Below are positions 1-8,696 of a stretch of 64,000 nucleotides of DNA, in pieces. The notes under the pieces are model-generated. The model did no database searches, had not been told where the DNA came from, and saw only the letters and a program-made list of their open reading frames with translations. Within the stretch, counting starts at the first letter, position 1. The number at the start of each line of letters is the position of its first letter. The stretch covers positions 114,435 to 178,434 of the forward strand of contig JAFRSW010000014.1 of assembly GCA_017427385.1 (NCBI GenBank). The letters run 5' to 3'. The stretch comes from Bacteroidales bacterium (GTDB lineage: Bacteria > Bacteroidota > Bacteroidia > Bacteroidales > UBA932). The translations under genes and the position numbers were made by a program.

Positions 1-1835
1 GCCACGCGCGGATTCATTGCCTTCCCGCCTCCCATCGAGGCCAGTTCGGATGCCAGCACATTGCTTCGCGTCTCGATCTGCTTTGGAGTGATTCCGTGCA
101 GCTTGTTGTATTCCATCTGCTTGGTGCGGCGACGGTTGGTCTCGCGTATGGTTTCTTCCATCGAAGGAGTTATCTTGTCGGCATACATGATCACCAGGCC
201 GTTCACGTTGCGGGCGGCACGGCCGGCGGTTTGGGTAAGGGCGCGCGTAGTGCGCAGGAACCCTTCCTTGTCGGCATCGAGGATGGCCACGAGCGACACG
301 CTGGGCAGGTCTAGGCCTTCGCGTAGCAGGTTCACGCCAACCAGCACGTCGAACAGTCCGTTCTTGAAATCCTCTATTATCTCCACGCGCTCGCCGGTAT
401 CCACGTCGGAATGGATGTAGCGTACGCGGATGCCGATGCGGCGCAGGTATTCGTCCAGTTCCTCAGCCATCCTCTTGGTGAGGGTAGTCACCAGCACGCG
501 TTCATCCACCTCCGCACGCTTGCGTATCTCCTCCACCAGGTCATCTACCTGATGCTCGATGGGGCGCACCTCGATGGGAGGATCCAGCAGGCCGGTGGGG
601 CGCACAACCTGCTCTGCCACAAGGCCTTCGGACTTCTCCAGTTCGTATTCAGCGGGGGTGGCGCTCACGTAGACTTTCTGGCCGGTGATGGCCTCGAACT
701 CGTCGAAGGTGCAGGGGCGGTTGTCGGCCGCTGCGGGCAAACGGAATCCGTATTCCACCAGCACGCTCTTGCGGGAGTGGTCGCCCCCGTACATCCCGCG
801 TATCTGCGGCAGCGTCACGTGGCTCTCGTCGATGAAGGTGATGAAATCCTTGGGGAAGTAGTCTATCAGGCAGAAGGGCCTCTGGCCGGGCTGGCGGCCG
901 TCGAAGTAGCGGGAGTAGTTCTCGATTCCGGGGCAGTATCCCATCTCCTTGAGCATCTCCAGGTCGTTCTCCACCCTCTGCTGCAGGCGCTTGGCCTCTA
1001 TTGGCTTGCCTATGTCTTCGAAGTAGGCCATCTGCTTCACCAGGTCGTCCTGTATCTGGGAGACTGCGGATACCACCCGCTCGCGGTTGGTGACGAAGTT
1101 GTTGGCCGGATACACGTCCACGTTGTCCAGGGACTCTATGCGCGCTCCGGTCACCGGGTCTATCAGGCTGATGGCATCTATCTCGTTGCCAAAGAACTCT
1201 ATGCGTACCGCCTCGTCGGCGCCGCCCAAGAAAACATCCACCGTGTCGCCCCGTACGCGAAAGGTGCCTCGCTGGAAATCGGTCTCCGTGCGAGAGTAGA
1301 GGCACTCCACCAGCTGGTAGAGGAAGGTGGTCAGGCTGACGGTAGCTCCCTTGTGAAGATGGATGGTCTGCGTGCGCCAATCGTCTGGATTGCCTATGCC
1401 GTAGAGGCAGGATACGGAGGATATCACCACCACGTCCCGCCGGCCGGACATCAGGGCACCGGCCGCACTAAGGCGCAGTTTCTCTATCTGGTCGTTGATG
1501 CTCAGGTCCTTCTCTATGTATGTGTCGGTCGTGGGCAGATAGGCCTCCGGCTGATAATAATCGTAGTAGGACACGAAGTATTCCACCGCGTTATCGGGGA
1601 AGAACTGTTTGAACTCTCCGTAAAGCTGCGCCGCCAGAGTCTTGTTATGGCTCAGGATCAGCGCAGGGCGCTGGAGGTTCTGGATGACATTGGCCATCGT
1701 GAAGGTCTTTCCGGATCCGGTCACCCCCAGCAGACAGATGTCCCGGACGTTGTTCTGCAGCGCCTCGGTAATCTGCTGTATGGCCTCCGGCTGGTCGCCG
1801 GAAGGCTGGTATGCCGAATTCAGGTGGAATTTCAT
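1..1835 (-). CDS. uvrB: UvrABC excinuclease subunit B (UvrB), 3' end missing
   Basis: UvrB is the damage-verifying helicase-like subunit of nucleotide excision repair, loaded onto DNA by UvrA and handing over to UvrC. The minus strand is open from an ATG at 1835 to the window edge, giving about 611 codons. The Walker A motif GVTGSGKT falls at residues 37-44. The beta-hairpin region follows, with the characteristic stretch around YYQPEAYLP. The usual length is about 670 residues, so roughly the last 60, including the UVR motif that contacts UvrC, lie outside the window. A TAACTTTG -7 box sits only 8 bases upstream of the start, so the leader must be very short or absent. The gene stands apart from the purine operon, from which a hairpin separates it. 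Identification is firm. Confidence 0.96.
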   Translation of the reverse strand, partial: MKFHLNSAYQPSGDQPEAIQQITEALQNNVRDICLLGVTGSGKTFTMANVIQNLQRPALILSHNKTLAAQLYGEFKQFFPDNAVEYFVSYYDYYQPEAYLPTTDTYIEKDLSINDQIEKLRLSAAGALMSGRRDVVVISSVSCLYGIGNPDDWRTQTIHLHKGATVSLTTFLYQLVECLYSRTETDFQRGTFRVRGDTVDVFLGGADEAVRIEFFGNEIDAISLIDPVTGARIESLDNVDVYPANNFVTNRERVVSAVSQIQDDLVKQMAYFEDIGKPIEAKRLQQRVENDLEMLKEMGYCPGIENYSRYFDGRQPGQRPFCLIDYFPKDFITFIDESHVTLPQIRGMYGGDHSRKSVLVEYGFRLPAAADNRPCTFDEFEAITGQKVYVSATPAEYELEKSEGLVAEQVVRPTGLLDPPIEVRPIEHQVDDLVEEIRKRAEVDERVLVTTLTKRMAEELDEYLRRIGIRVRYIHSDVDTGERVEIIEDFKNGLFDVLVGVNLLREGLDLPSVSLVAILDADKEGFLRTTRALTQTAGRAARNVNGLVIMYADKITPSMEETIRETNRRRTKQMEYNKLHGITPKQIETRSNVLASELASMGGGKAMNPRV

Positions 1836-1843
1836 TCTGCTTG

Positions 1844-1851
1844 CAAAGTTA
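1844..1851 (-). promoter_or_regulatory. Bacteroidota -7 box of uvrB
   Basis: Read on the minus strand the site is TAACTTTG, matching TAnnTTTG exactly. It lies 8 bases before the uvrB ATG, which predicts a nearly leaderless transcript. No convincing -33 TTG element is visible upstream; the region holds A/T runs instead. Confidence 0.5.
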
Positions 1852-1900
1852 CAAAAAAAAGGCCGTTTTTTTGACGCGCCTGAATATCAACTACTTACAA

Positions 1901-1934
1901 ATAATCGTCTGGTACATTTGTACCAGACGATTAT
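1901..1934. repeat. 34-bp perfect palindromic hairpin, copy 1 (terminator-like)
   Basis: The left arm ATAATCGTCTGGTACA (1901-1916) and right arm (1919-1934) are perfect inverted repeats of 16 bp around a TT loop. The element lies just past the stop of the last gene of the purine operon (1959) and before uvrB. It could terminate minus-strand transcription, although the following tract is only modestly T-rich. A near-identical element with the same arm length, loop and AATCGTCTGGT core occurs at 19065-19098, and the bases just before both copies (ACTTACA) also match. This suggests a dispersed repeat used as a terminator. Confidence 0.75.
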
Positions 1935-1958
1935 AAGCAACTGCCTGATAATCAGGCC

Positions 1959-3287
1959 TTAAATAAATATGTATTTGCAGATGAACAGCGCCGCGAGCAC
2001 CCACATCGTGACCGAAATCTCCTTGAACTTGCCGGCAACTGCGTGGCAGAGAACATAGGAAATGACACCGAGGAGGATACCGTCGGAGATGCTGTATGCA
2101 AGAGGCATCATGATGATGGTGACGAATGCAGGGATGGCCTTGCAGTAGTCTTCCCAGTGGATGGTCTTGATGGAAGGCATCATCATCACACCGACGATGA
2201 TGAGGGCGGGAGCGGTAGCTGCGCCGGGGATCGCCAGGAAGATGGGGCTCAGGAAGAGTGCCAGTGCGAAGAAGATGGCCACGGAGAAGGCTGTGAGGCC
2301 GGTGCGGCCGCCTTCGCCTACGCCGGAAGCGCTCTCCACGTAAGTGGTGGTGGTGGAAGTTCCGAAGCAGGCACCGCAGATGGTTGCGATGGAGTCTGCG
2401 AGGAACATCTTCTCTACGCCTTCGATCTCGTCGTTACCCTTGTTGATGAGGCCGGCGCCCTGGTGCACACCGATGATGGTGCCCATGGTGTCGAACATAT
2501 CGATGAAGAGGAAGGTGAATACGACTGCGAGCATGTCCCAGCTCAGGATGCTGCCCCACTCGAACTTGCAGAAGATGGGGGAGAGGCTGTCGGGAAGCGA
2601 TACGACCTTGGTAGGCAGGGTGGTGATAGCTGCGCCGGTGGCGGGATCCTTGATGAAGATGCCGATGACGGCGGTGATGAGGATGCCCCAGAGTATGCCT
2701 CCGCGCACCTTCGCCATCACGAGACCTGCGGTGATGAACAGGCCGATGACGCCGACGAGGGCCTTGCCTTCGGTGATGTGGCCGAGGCCGACGAGAGTAG
2801 CGTCATTGTTGATGATGATGCCGGCGTTCTGCATGCCGATGAAGGCGATGAAGAGGCCGATACCCGCGCCGATGGCCTTCTTGAGCGTTCCGGGGATGGC
2901 ATTGATGAGCCAGGTACGGACCTTCGTTACGGTGAGGATGACGAAGATGATACCTTCGAGGAGGACTGCGGTCAGTGCGAACTGCCAGCTATGTCCCATT
3001 CCAAGGCATACGGTGAACACGAAGAAGGCGTTCAGACCCATGCCGGGGGCGAGGGCGAAAGGCTTCTTGGCGTAGAGTGCCATCACGAGGGTACCCACGA
3101 TAGCCGCGAGAGCGGTGGCGGTAAAGACGCTGCCGGCAGGCATGCCCGGGAGGGCGCTGAAGATGCCGGGGTTGACGGCCAGGATGTAGGCCATCGTGAG
3201 GAAGGTGGTCAGTCCGGCCAGGATTTCTGTACGGACGTTGTGCTTCTGGGCGTCGAAGCCGAATGCTTTAGCAAGGAAATTTGCCAT
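1959..3287 (-). CDS. AzgA/GhxP-type purine permease (NCS2 superfamily)
   Basis: A 442-residue inner-membrane transporter predicted to import adenine or guanine/hypoxanthine with a cation. The N-terminus carries the AzgA/PbuG-type segment TEILAGLTTFLTMAYILAVNP (near residues 20-40), which separates this group from UraA-like NCS2 proteins. The rest is a series of hydrophobic helices, with a conserved DMFDTMGT-like stretch and a TTTTYVESASGVGEGGRTG-type segment in the middle. It is the last gene of the minus-strand purine operon, 11 bases after the DUF5020 channel gene. The family is clear; the exact base transported cannot be read from sequence. Confidence 0.9.
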   Translation of the reverse strand: MANFLAKAFGFDAQKHNVRTEILAGLTTFLTMAYILAVNPGIFSALPGMPAGSVFTATALAAIVGTLVMALYAKKPFALAPGMGLNAFFVFTVCLGMGHSWQFALTAVLLEGIIFVILTVTKVRTWLINAIPGTLKKAIGAGIGLFIAFIGMQNAGIIINNDATLVGLGHITEGKALVGVIGLFITAGLVMAKVRGGILWGILITAVIGIFIKDPATGAAITTLPTKVVSLPDSLSPIFCKFEWGSILSWDMLAVVFTFLFIDMFDTMGTIIGVHQGAGLINKGNDEIEGVEKMFLADSIATICGACFGTSTTTTYVESASGVGEGGRTGLTAFSVAIFFALALFLSPIFLAIPGAATAPALIIVGVMMMPSIKTIHWEDYCKAIPAFVTIIMMPLAYSISDGILLGVISYVLCHAVAGKFKEISVTMWVLAALFICKYIFI

Positions 3288-3298
3288 GGCGGATCAGA

Positions 3299-4036
3299 TT
3301 AGAAAGTCCAGCGTGCGCCGATAGCAGGGTTGCAGAGGAAGCCCTTGGCAACGAAGTTGACGGAAAGTTCGATTTCTCCACCAACATCGAGGTGGCCGTC
3401 GAAGGTGTCGCCGAGGTTGTACCAAATCTGAGGTTCGGTAAGGAGGGAGAACTTGGTCTCGTCGGTACCCCAGATGGCATTGCTGCCCCAGATATCCATG
3501 AAGCCCTTGAATACAAGGCCTTTCACGCCGAAGATGTCGTTCATGCCCCAAACAGCGGAGAACTTGAGGGGAACGTCGGCAGTGGAGATCTTGTTGCCGT
3601 TGAAGTGCTCATACATGAGATACAGGGAGAGCGTGTTGGCGAAATCCTGGGAGTGCAGGAAATACTTGGCACCAACGCACCATGTTCCCATGTTGAAACC
3701 GGTGCCTGTGATGAGGCCGTCGTACTCGAGGTGGCCGCTGAGGTCCTTCAGTTCGGTATCCTGCCAGAAATTGATACCCCTTTCGATCTCGAAATAGCTT
3801 CCGTTTGCGGGACCGCTGTTCTGAAGAAGTTTCAGATTGCTGTCGGTGCTGTTGTAGTAGTGGTCGATGAAGAAGAACGTGTCACCGAACTTGTCCGGCT
3901 TGAACATCTCGAAAGTAGTTGTTACATACTTGCGGTCTGCGCCGAGATCGTAGAAAACCTGAAGGTTCTGGGCCTTTACTCCTTGAGCGAAGGCGAGAGT
4001 TGCAAAAGCAACTGCAAAGAAAATTTTTTTGGACAT
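3299..4036 (-). CDS. DUF5020 outer-membrane channel, Tsx-like
   Basis: A 245-residue protein with a clear N-terminal signal peptide (about residues 1-22, ending VKAQ). It is followed by alternating aromatic/polar beta-strand segments and a C-terminal ARWTF, ending in Phe as many outer-membrane barrels do. It looks like the DUF5020 family of Bacteroidota, related to Tsx nucleoside channels. It sits between apt (42 bases upstream) and the AzgA-type permease (11 bases downstream). That context supports a role as outer-membrane entry for nucleosides or nucleobases. The barrel fold and family are well supported; the substrate is inferred from neighbours. Confidence 0.75.
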   Translation of the reverse strand: MSKKIFFAVAFATLAFAQGVKAQNLQVFYDLGADRKYVTTTFEMFKPDKFGDTFFFIDHYYNSTDSNLKLLQNSGPANGSYFEIERGINFWQDTELKDLSGHLEYDGLITGTGFNMGTWCVGAKYFLHSQDFANTLSLYLMYEHFNGNKISTADVPLKFSAVWGMNDIFGVKGLVFKGFMDIWGSNAIWGTDETKFSLLTEPQIWYNLGDTFDGHLDVGGEIELSVNFVAKGFLCNPAIGARWTF

Positions 4037-4078
4037 AAAGTGTAATTTATGAACAGAATATAATAAATAAGGTTTTAG

Positions 4079-4612
4079 TTATCTCTCAGAAAGCCTGAGT
4101 ATCGCGCTCACCTCCACGTCCTCGGGGAATGGGGCGGTGCGGGGCACATCGGTAATATCGATGATGAAGTTGAGGAAAACTGCCTTGGGATTGAAGTGCT
4201 TCACGAGGCGGATGGTCGCCAGGGCAGTTCCTCCCGTGGCCAGAATGTCGTCGTGGATGAGCACTACGTCGTCGGGGCAGATGGCATCGGCGTGAATTTC
4301 AAGGGTGTCGGTGCCATATTCCTTCTGGTAGGATTCCCTAAGGGCGGTGGCCGGCAGCTTGCCCGGCTTGCGCACGGGAACGAAGCCCGCGCCAAGCCGG
4401 TCTGCTATAGCCGCTCCGCTGATGAATCCACGGGACTCTATGCCGGCAACCTTGGTTATTCCTTTGTCCTTATAGATGTCGCAAATCCTGTCCAGGACTT
4501 CTTTATAGGCCTTTGAATCCTTGAAAAGCGTGGTCACATCGAAGAACTGGATTCCCTTTACGGGGAAATCAGGTACTATGCGGATGCTCTTTATTAATTC
4601 CGAATCAGTCAT
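4079..4612 (-). CDS. apt: Adenine phosphoribosyltransferase
   Basis: Apt converts adenine and PRPP to AMP in the cytoplasm. The protein has 177 residues, normal for the family. The PRPP-binding loop DDILATGGT is at residues 121-129, and the ESRGF segment typical of Apt is at about 59-63. The start ATG overlaps the stop of the upstream UraA-like permease by four bases (ATGA), showing translational coupling. Together with the permeases it forms the salvage arm of the operon. Confidence 0.95.
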   Translation of the reverse strand: MTDSELIKSIRIVPDFPVKGIQFFDVTTLFKDSKAYKEVLDRICDIYKDKGITKVAGIESRGFISGAAIADRLGAGFVPVRKPGKLPATALRESYQKEYGTDTLEIHADAICPDDVVLIHDDILATGGTALATIRLVKHFNPKAVFLNFIIDITDVPRTAPFPEDVEVSAILRLSER

Positions 4613-5970
4613 TTTTTCTTGCGCAGGGAAGGATTGATCTCAAAATCGACGGCCATGTCGCCTATTTCGTTCTTTCCGAACTCATAGTCCTTGCCGGGCA
4701 GTACGGCATTCAAGATGATACCTACCAGGGCGCCGACTGCAAGACCGGAAAGCTTGGTGAAGCCGAGGTCGAGGCATCCGGCCTGGCTGTAGGAGATGCC
4801 GATGGAAAGCACGAGGATGAGGGCCATGATGAGGACGTTGCGGGAAGACTTGAAGTCCACCTGGTTCTCAACCACGTTGCGCACACCGACTGCCGAAATC
4901 ATACCGTAGAGCACCAGGGAGACACCTCCGATGGTTGCCGCAGGCATCGCGCCGATGAGGGCGGAGAACTTGGGGCAGAAGGAGAGGATGATGGCGAACA
5001 CGGCGGCGATGCGGATCACGCGGGGGTCGTAAACCTTGGTGAGGTTGAGCACGCCGGTGTTCTCGCCGTAGGTGGTGTTGGCGGGAGCGCCGAACACGGA
5101 TGCCAGAGCGGTTGCGAGACCGTCACCGATGAGGGTGCGGTGCAGGCCGGGATTCTCGAGATAGTTGATGCCGGTGGTGGAGGAGATCGCGCACATGTCA
5201 CCGATATGCTCCATCATGGTAGCGAGGGAGATGGGGATGATGGCGATGATCGCGGCCACGATGAGCTTCCAGTTGGGATTGGCGAAGACCGACACTGCGG
5301 TGTTCTCCCACTTGACGGGAAGTCCTACCCAGGCCGCTTCCTTGACAGCGCTGAAGTCGCACAGTCCGAAGCATGCGGCTACGATGTAGGAGCCAAGCAC
5401 GCCGAGCAGGATGGGTATGATCTTGATCATCTTCTTGCCCCAGATGTTGCAGACGATGATGATCACGATGGCAAGCAGGGCGATCCACCAGTTCTGGTTG
5501 CAGTTGTTGATGGCGCTGCCGGCGAGGATGAGGCCGATTGCGATGATGATGGGTCCCGTTACGATGGGCGGGAAGTAGCGCATCACCTTCTGGGGGCCGA
5601 AGGCTGCGAAGAGCCCGGCCAGTATGAAGTAGATAAGACCTGCGCAGAAGACGCCGATGCAGGCGTAGGGGAGGGCCTGTGCCTGGGTGAGGCCGCCGGC
5701 CATGCCCATCTGGACAACGGTTGCATAACCTCCGAGGAATGCGAAGGACGAACCGAGGAATGCGGGAACGCGCAACTTGGTGCAAATGTGGAAGATGAGA
5801 GTTCCCAGACCCGCGAACAGGAGAGTCGCAGACATGGAGAGTCCTGTGATGACAGGGACAAGAACCGTGGCTCCGAACATAGCGAACATGTGCTGGAGCC
5901 CGAGAGTGAGCATTTTCCCTGTTCCGAGGGTGCGTGCATCGTAGATGCCTTCAGTTTGTGATTTCGTCAT
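4609..5970 (-). CDS. UraA-like uracil/xanthine permease (NCS2)
   Basis: A 453-residue inner-membrane symporter of the UraA branch. It has about 12-14 hydrophobic segments, the MMEHIGD motif matching the substrate-binding Glu/His helix of UraA, and the TTYGENTGV motif carrying the second conserved Glu. The C-terminus is basic (LRKKK). It lies 22 bases after guaA and overlaps apt by four bases. UraA relatives carry uracil, and other NCS2 members carry xanthine or uric acid. The motifs favour uracil, whereas the purine operon context would favour xanthine, so the substrate is left open. Confidence 0.88.
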   Translation of the reverse strand: MTKSQTEGIYDARTLGTGKMLTLGLQHMFAMFGATVLVPVITGLSMSATLLFAGLGTLIFHICTKLRVPAFLGSSFAFLGGYATVVQMGMAGGLTQAQALPYACIGVFCAGLIYFILAGLFAAFGPQKVMRYFPPIVTGPIIIAIGLILAGSAINNCNQNWWIALLAIVIIIVCNIWGKKMIKIIPILLGVLGSYIVAACFGLCDFSAVKEAAWVGLPVKWENTAVSVFANPNWKLIVAAIIAIIPISLATMMEHIGDMCAISSTTGINYLENPGLHRTLIGDGLATALASVFGAPANTTYGENTGVLNLTKVYDPRVIRIAAVFAIILSFCPKFSALIGAMPAATIGGVSLVLYGMISAVGVRNVVENQVDFKSSRNVLIMALILVLSIGISYSQAGCLDLGFTKLSGLAVGALVGIILNAVLPGKDYEFGKNEIGDMAVDFEINPSLRKKK

Positions 5971-5992
5971 AATTTATTGTTTTTGATGGTTT

Positions 5993-7519
5993 CTATTCCC
6001 ATTCAATGGTTGCCGGCGGTTTGGAGCAGATGTCGTACACGACCCGGTTCACTCCCTTGACATCGCGGATGATGGCATTGGATACCTCCGCAAGGAAATC
6101 GTAGGGGAGCTGAGCCCAGTCGGCAGTCATTCCGTCCACTGACGTGACCGCCCGCAACACTATAGTATATTCGTATGTTCTTTCGTCTCCCATCACGCCG
6201 ACGCTCTTGATGGGGAGGAGGATGGTGGCTGCCTGCCACACATCGTCGTAGAGATTCCAGCGCTTGAGCGCGCCGATGTAGATCGCATCCGCTTCCTGCA
6301 GGATGGCCACCTTCTCGCGGGTGACTTCTCCCAGCACGCGGATCCCGAGGCCGGGACCGGGGAATGGATGGCGGCCGAGTATGTTGGGATCGAGCCCCAG
6401 GGCCTTGCCCACGCGGCGGACCTCATCCTTGAAAAGCAGGCGGAGAGGCTCCACCACCTTTAGTTCCATCTCCTTGGGGAGACCTCCAACGTTGTGGTGG
6501 CTCTTGATGGTGGCGGATGCTCCGGGCACCGCCGAACTTTCTATGACATCGGGATAGATGGTGCCCTGGGCGAGCCAGCGCACGTCTTTGATCTTCTTAG
6601 CCTCGGCGTTGAAGACCTCGATGAAGTCCTTGCCGATGGCCTTGCGCTTGCGTTCCGGCTCAGTGAGCCCGGCAAGGTCGGCGAAGAAACGGTCGGAGGC
6701 TTCGACTCCCTTCACGTTGAGGCCCATCCCCTTGTAGGAGGCCAGCACGGAGCTGAACTCATCCTTGCGAAGCAGGCCGCTGTCTACGAAGATGCAGTGG
6801 AGCTGGTCGCCGATGGCCTTGTGCAGCAGGAGCGCCGCAACTGAGGAATCCACTCCGCCGGAAAGGCCGAGGACGACCTTGTCGGAACCTATCTGCTCCC
6901 TGAGCGAAGCGACGGTACTTTCTATGAAACTCGCCGGAGTCCAGCTGCCGGCGCATCCGCATATGCCGAGAACGTAGTTGCGAAGGATCTGCTTGCCGAA
7001 CTCGCTGTGATGCACCTCGGCGTGGAACTGTATGCCCCATATGAGCTTTCCTTCCACCCTGAATGCGGCGTTGCCGACAGTGGCAGTGGATGCTATCACC
7101 CTATAGTCTGCCGGCAGGGAGTTGATGGTGTCGCCGTGGCTCATCCAGACCTGGCTTTCCGCAGGGATATCCTTCAGGAGAGGGTCGTTGCTGTCTTTGA
7201 CGCTCAGGATGGCGCGGCCGTATTCGCGTGTGCCGGAGTTCGCCACGTTTCCACCCTTGCTCCAGGCAAGCCACTGGGCGCCGTAGCATATGCCCAGAAT
7301 GGGCATGCCGGCAGGTACTCCGCTCAGATCGGGCTGAGGAGCGTTCTCCGCAGCCACGCTGGAGGGGCTCCCGGAAAGAATTATGCCTTTGACGTCGGGG
7401 GTGATGGCGGGGATTCTGTTGAACGGGACGATCTCACAGTACACGTTCATCTCGCGGATGCGACGTGCAATTAGCATTGTGTACTGCGATCCGAAATCCA
7501 GAATAAGAATCCTCTCCAT
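5993..7519 (-). CDS. guaA: GMP synthase (glutamine-hydrolysing)
   Basis: GuaA aminates XMP to GMP using glutamine and ATP. The 508-residue protein has an N-terminal class I amidotransferase domain with Cys78 in GICYGAQ, and His166 and Glu168 in QFHAEV. The ATP-pyrophosphatase P-loop SGGVDSS is at 220-226, and the C-terminal dimer domain ends in the usual PPATIEWE. The common FHPEV motif reads FHAEV here, a mild change beside the catalytic His. The ATG follows directly on the guaB stop (TAG-ATG, no gap), so the two steps from IMP to GMP are tightly coupled. Confidence 0.97.
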   Translation of the reverse strand: MERILILDFGSQYTMLIARRIREMNVYCEIVPFNRIPAITPDVKGIILSGSPSSVAAENAPQPDLSGVPAGMPILGICYGAQWLAWSKGGNVANSGTREYGRAILSVKDSNDPLLKDIPAESQVWMSHGDTINSLPADYRVIASTATVGNAAFRVEGKLIWGIQFHAEVHHSEFGKQILRNYVLGICGCAGSWTPASFIESTVASLREQIGSDKVVLGLSGGVDSSVAALLLHKAIGDQLHCIFVDSGLLRKDEFSSVLASYKGMGLNVKGVEASDRFFADLAGLTEPERKRKAIGKDFIEVFNAEAKKIKDVRWLAQGTIYPDVIESSAVPGASATIKSHHNVGGLPKEMELKVVEPLRLLFKDEVRRVGKALGLDPNILGRHPFPGPGLGIRVLGEVTREKVAILQEADAIYIGALKRWNLYDDVWQAATILLPIKSVGVMGDERTYEYTIVLRAVTSVDGMTADWAQLPYDFLAEVSNAIIRDVKGVNRVVYDICSKPPATIEWE

Positions 7520-8608
7520 CTATTTATTATAGTTAGGTGCGGGTTTGGCGATGATCAGGTCGTGGGGGTGGTTTTCTATCACTCCGTTGGAGGTGATGCG
7601 TACGAACTTTGCGTTCCAGAGTTCCTGGATCGTGCGGGCGCCGCAGTATCCCATGCCGGAACGGAGGCCTCCGATCAACTGGTAGATGATATCGGATACC
7701 GGGCCCTTGTAGGGAACCTTGCCGACTATGCCCTCGGGGACGAGTTTCATGGCCCCGGTCTGGAAATAGCGGTCGCGGGAACCGGCCTCCATTGCATCGA
7801 TGGATCCCATGCCCCTGTACACTTTGAACAGTTTGCCGTTCTTGAAGTCTTCGATGATGTCGCCCGGGGTCTCGTCTGCGCCGGCGAGGATTGAACCGCA
7901 CATGACGGTGGATGCGCCGGCTGCGAGGGCCTTGACTATGTCACCGCTGTAGCGGAGTCCGCCGTCGGCGATGATCGGGATTCCGAAGGGCTTGGCGGCT
8001 TCGGCGCAGTCGTAGATTGCTGTCAGCTGGGGGACACCTACGCCAGCAACCACGCGCGTGGTGCAGATGGATCCGGGCCCTATGCCGACTTTGACGGCAT
8101 CGGCGCCGGCGTTGATGAGGTCGCGGGTTCCTTCGGCCGTAGCCACATTGCCCACAATCACGTCGATGCCGGGGAAGGCTTTCTTGATCTTCTTGAGGGC
8201 GTTGAGGACTCCTTTGCTGTGGCCGTGGGCCGAGTCGAGGACGATGGCATCCACTCCGGCTTTCACAAGGAGTTCGGCGCGGTTCACGGCATCTGCCGTA
8301 ATGCCCACGCCTGCCGCAACCTTGCCGCCGGCGGCCTTTGTCTTGGCCACCTCCTCCGCCTGGCATTCCGCCGTCATATTCTTATGAAGAACCCCTATGC
8401 CGCCTTCTTTTGCAAGAGCTATGGCCATAGGGGCTTCTGTGACGGTATCCATTGCCGCGGAGGCGAGAGGGATATCCAGGGAGATGTTCTTTGTAAATTG
8501 TGTTTTGAGGGAAACTTCCCTAGGCAGTACCTCAGACCATGCAGGTATCAGAAGTACGTCGTCGAAGGTTAAACCTTCCTGCTGAATGCGTTTTTCGGTA
8601 AAAGACAT
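7520..8608 (-). CDS. guaB: IMP dehydrogenase lacking the CBS (Bateman) domain
   Basis: GuaB oxidises IMP to XMP with NAD+, the committed step to GMP. From the ATG at 8608 the protein has 362 residues, against about 490 for the usual bacterial enzyme. An in-frame TTG 15 bases further upstream is less likely. The catalytic loop [15 protein letters not shown] carries Cys182, and the flap has Arg280-Tyr281 (DRYF) and [11 protein letters not shown]. Between KNMTAE (about residue 80) and KVAAGVG (about 96) the family normally carries two CBS domains; here only a short linker remains. The barrel is otherwise intact, so activity is expected without nucleotide control through that module. First gene of the purine operon. 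Confidence 0.96.
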   Translation of the reverse strand: MSFTEKRIQQEGLTFDDVLLIPAWSEVLPREVSLKTQFTKNISLDIPLASAAMDTVTEAPMAIALAKEGGIGVLHKNMTAECQAEEVAKTKAAGGKVAAGVGITADAVNRAELLVKAGVDAIVLDSAHGHSKGVLNALKKIKKAFPGIDVIVGNVATAEGTRDLINAGADAVKVGIGPGSICTTRVVAGVGVPQLTAIYDCAEAAKPFGIPIIADGGLRYSGDIVKALAAGASTVMCGSILAGADETPGDIIEDFKNGKLFKVYRGMGSIDAMEAGSRDRYFQTGAMKLVPEGIVGKVPYKGPVSDIIYQLIGGLRSGMGYCGARTIQELWNAKFVRITSNGVIENHPHDLIIAKPAPNYNK

Positions 8609-8627
8609 TTTGCTAACTTCCAAGTGA

Positions 8628-8658
8628 CAAAGGTAGCCAAAAACTCGCGCCCCTGCAA
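8628..8658 (-). promoter_or_regulatory. Promoter of the guaB purine operon
   Basis: On the minus strand the -7 box is TACCTTTG (8628-8635) and a -33-like TTGC lies at 8655-8658, with a 19-base spacer, which is normal for the Bacteroidota housekeeping sigma factor. The -33 element falls in the loop of the upstream gene's terminator hairpin. The leader would be about 15-20 bases long. Confidence 0.6.
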
Positions 8659-8671
8659 GAGAAGCGCGAGT
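8639..8671 (-). terminator. Rho-independent terminator of the acyl-CoA-ligase-like gene
   Basis: The stem ACTCGCGC/GCGCGAGT (8643-8650 with 8664-8671) has a 13-base loop and is followed on the minus strand by TTTTT (8643-8639). It lies 26 bases past the stop of the gene at 8697-10367 and overlaps the guaB promoter. Confidence 0.75.
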
Positions 8672-8696
8672 AATTATTCACAAGTTATGAACAATC

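Noticed and set aside
411-1874. Long plus-strand open frame (487 codons) over the uvrB region
   Set aside because: It is antisense to uvrB, whose motifs are unmistakable, and its product shows no domain.
2043-3302. Plus-strand 419-codon frame rich in Glu/Asp/His
   Set aside because: Antisense shadow of the AzgA-type permease; the composition reflects complementing hydrophobic codons.
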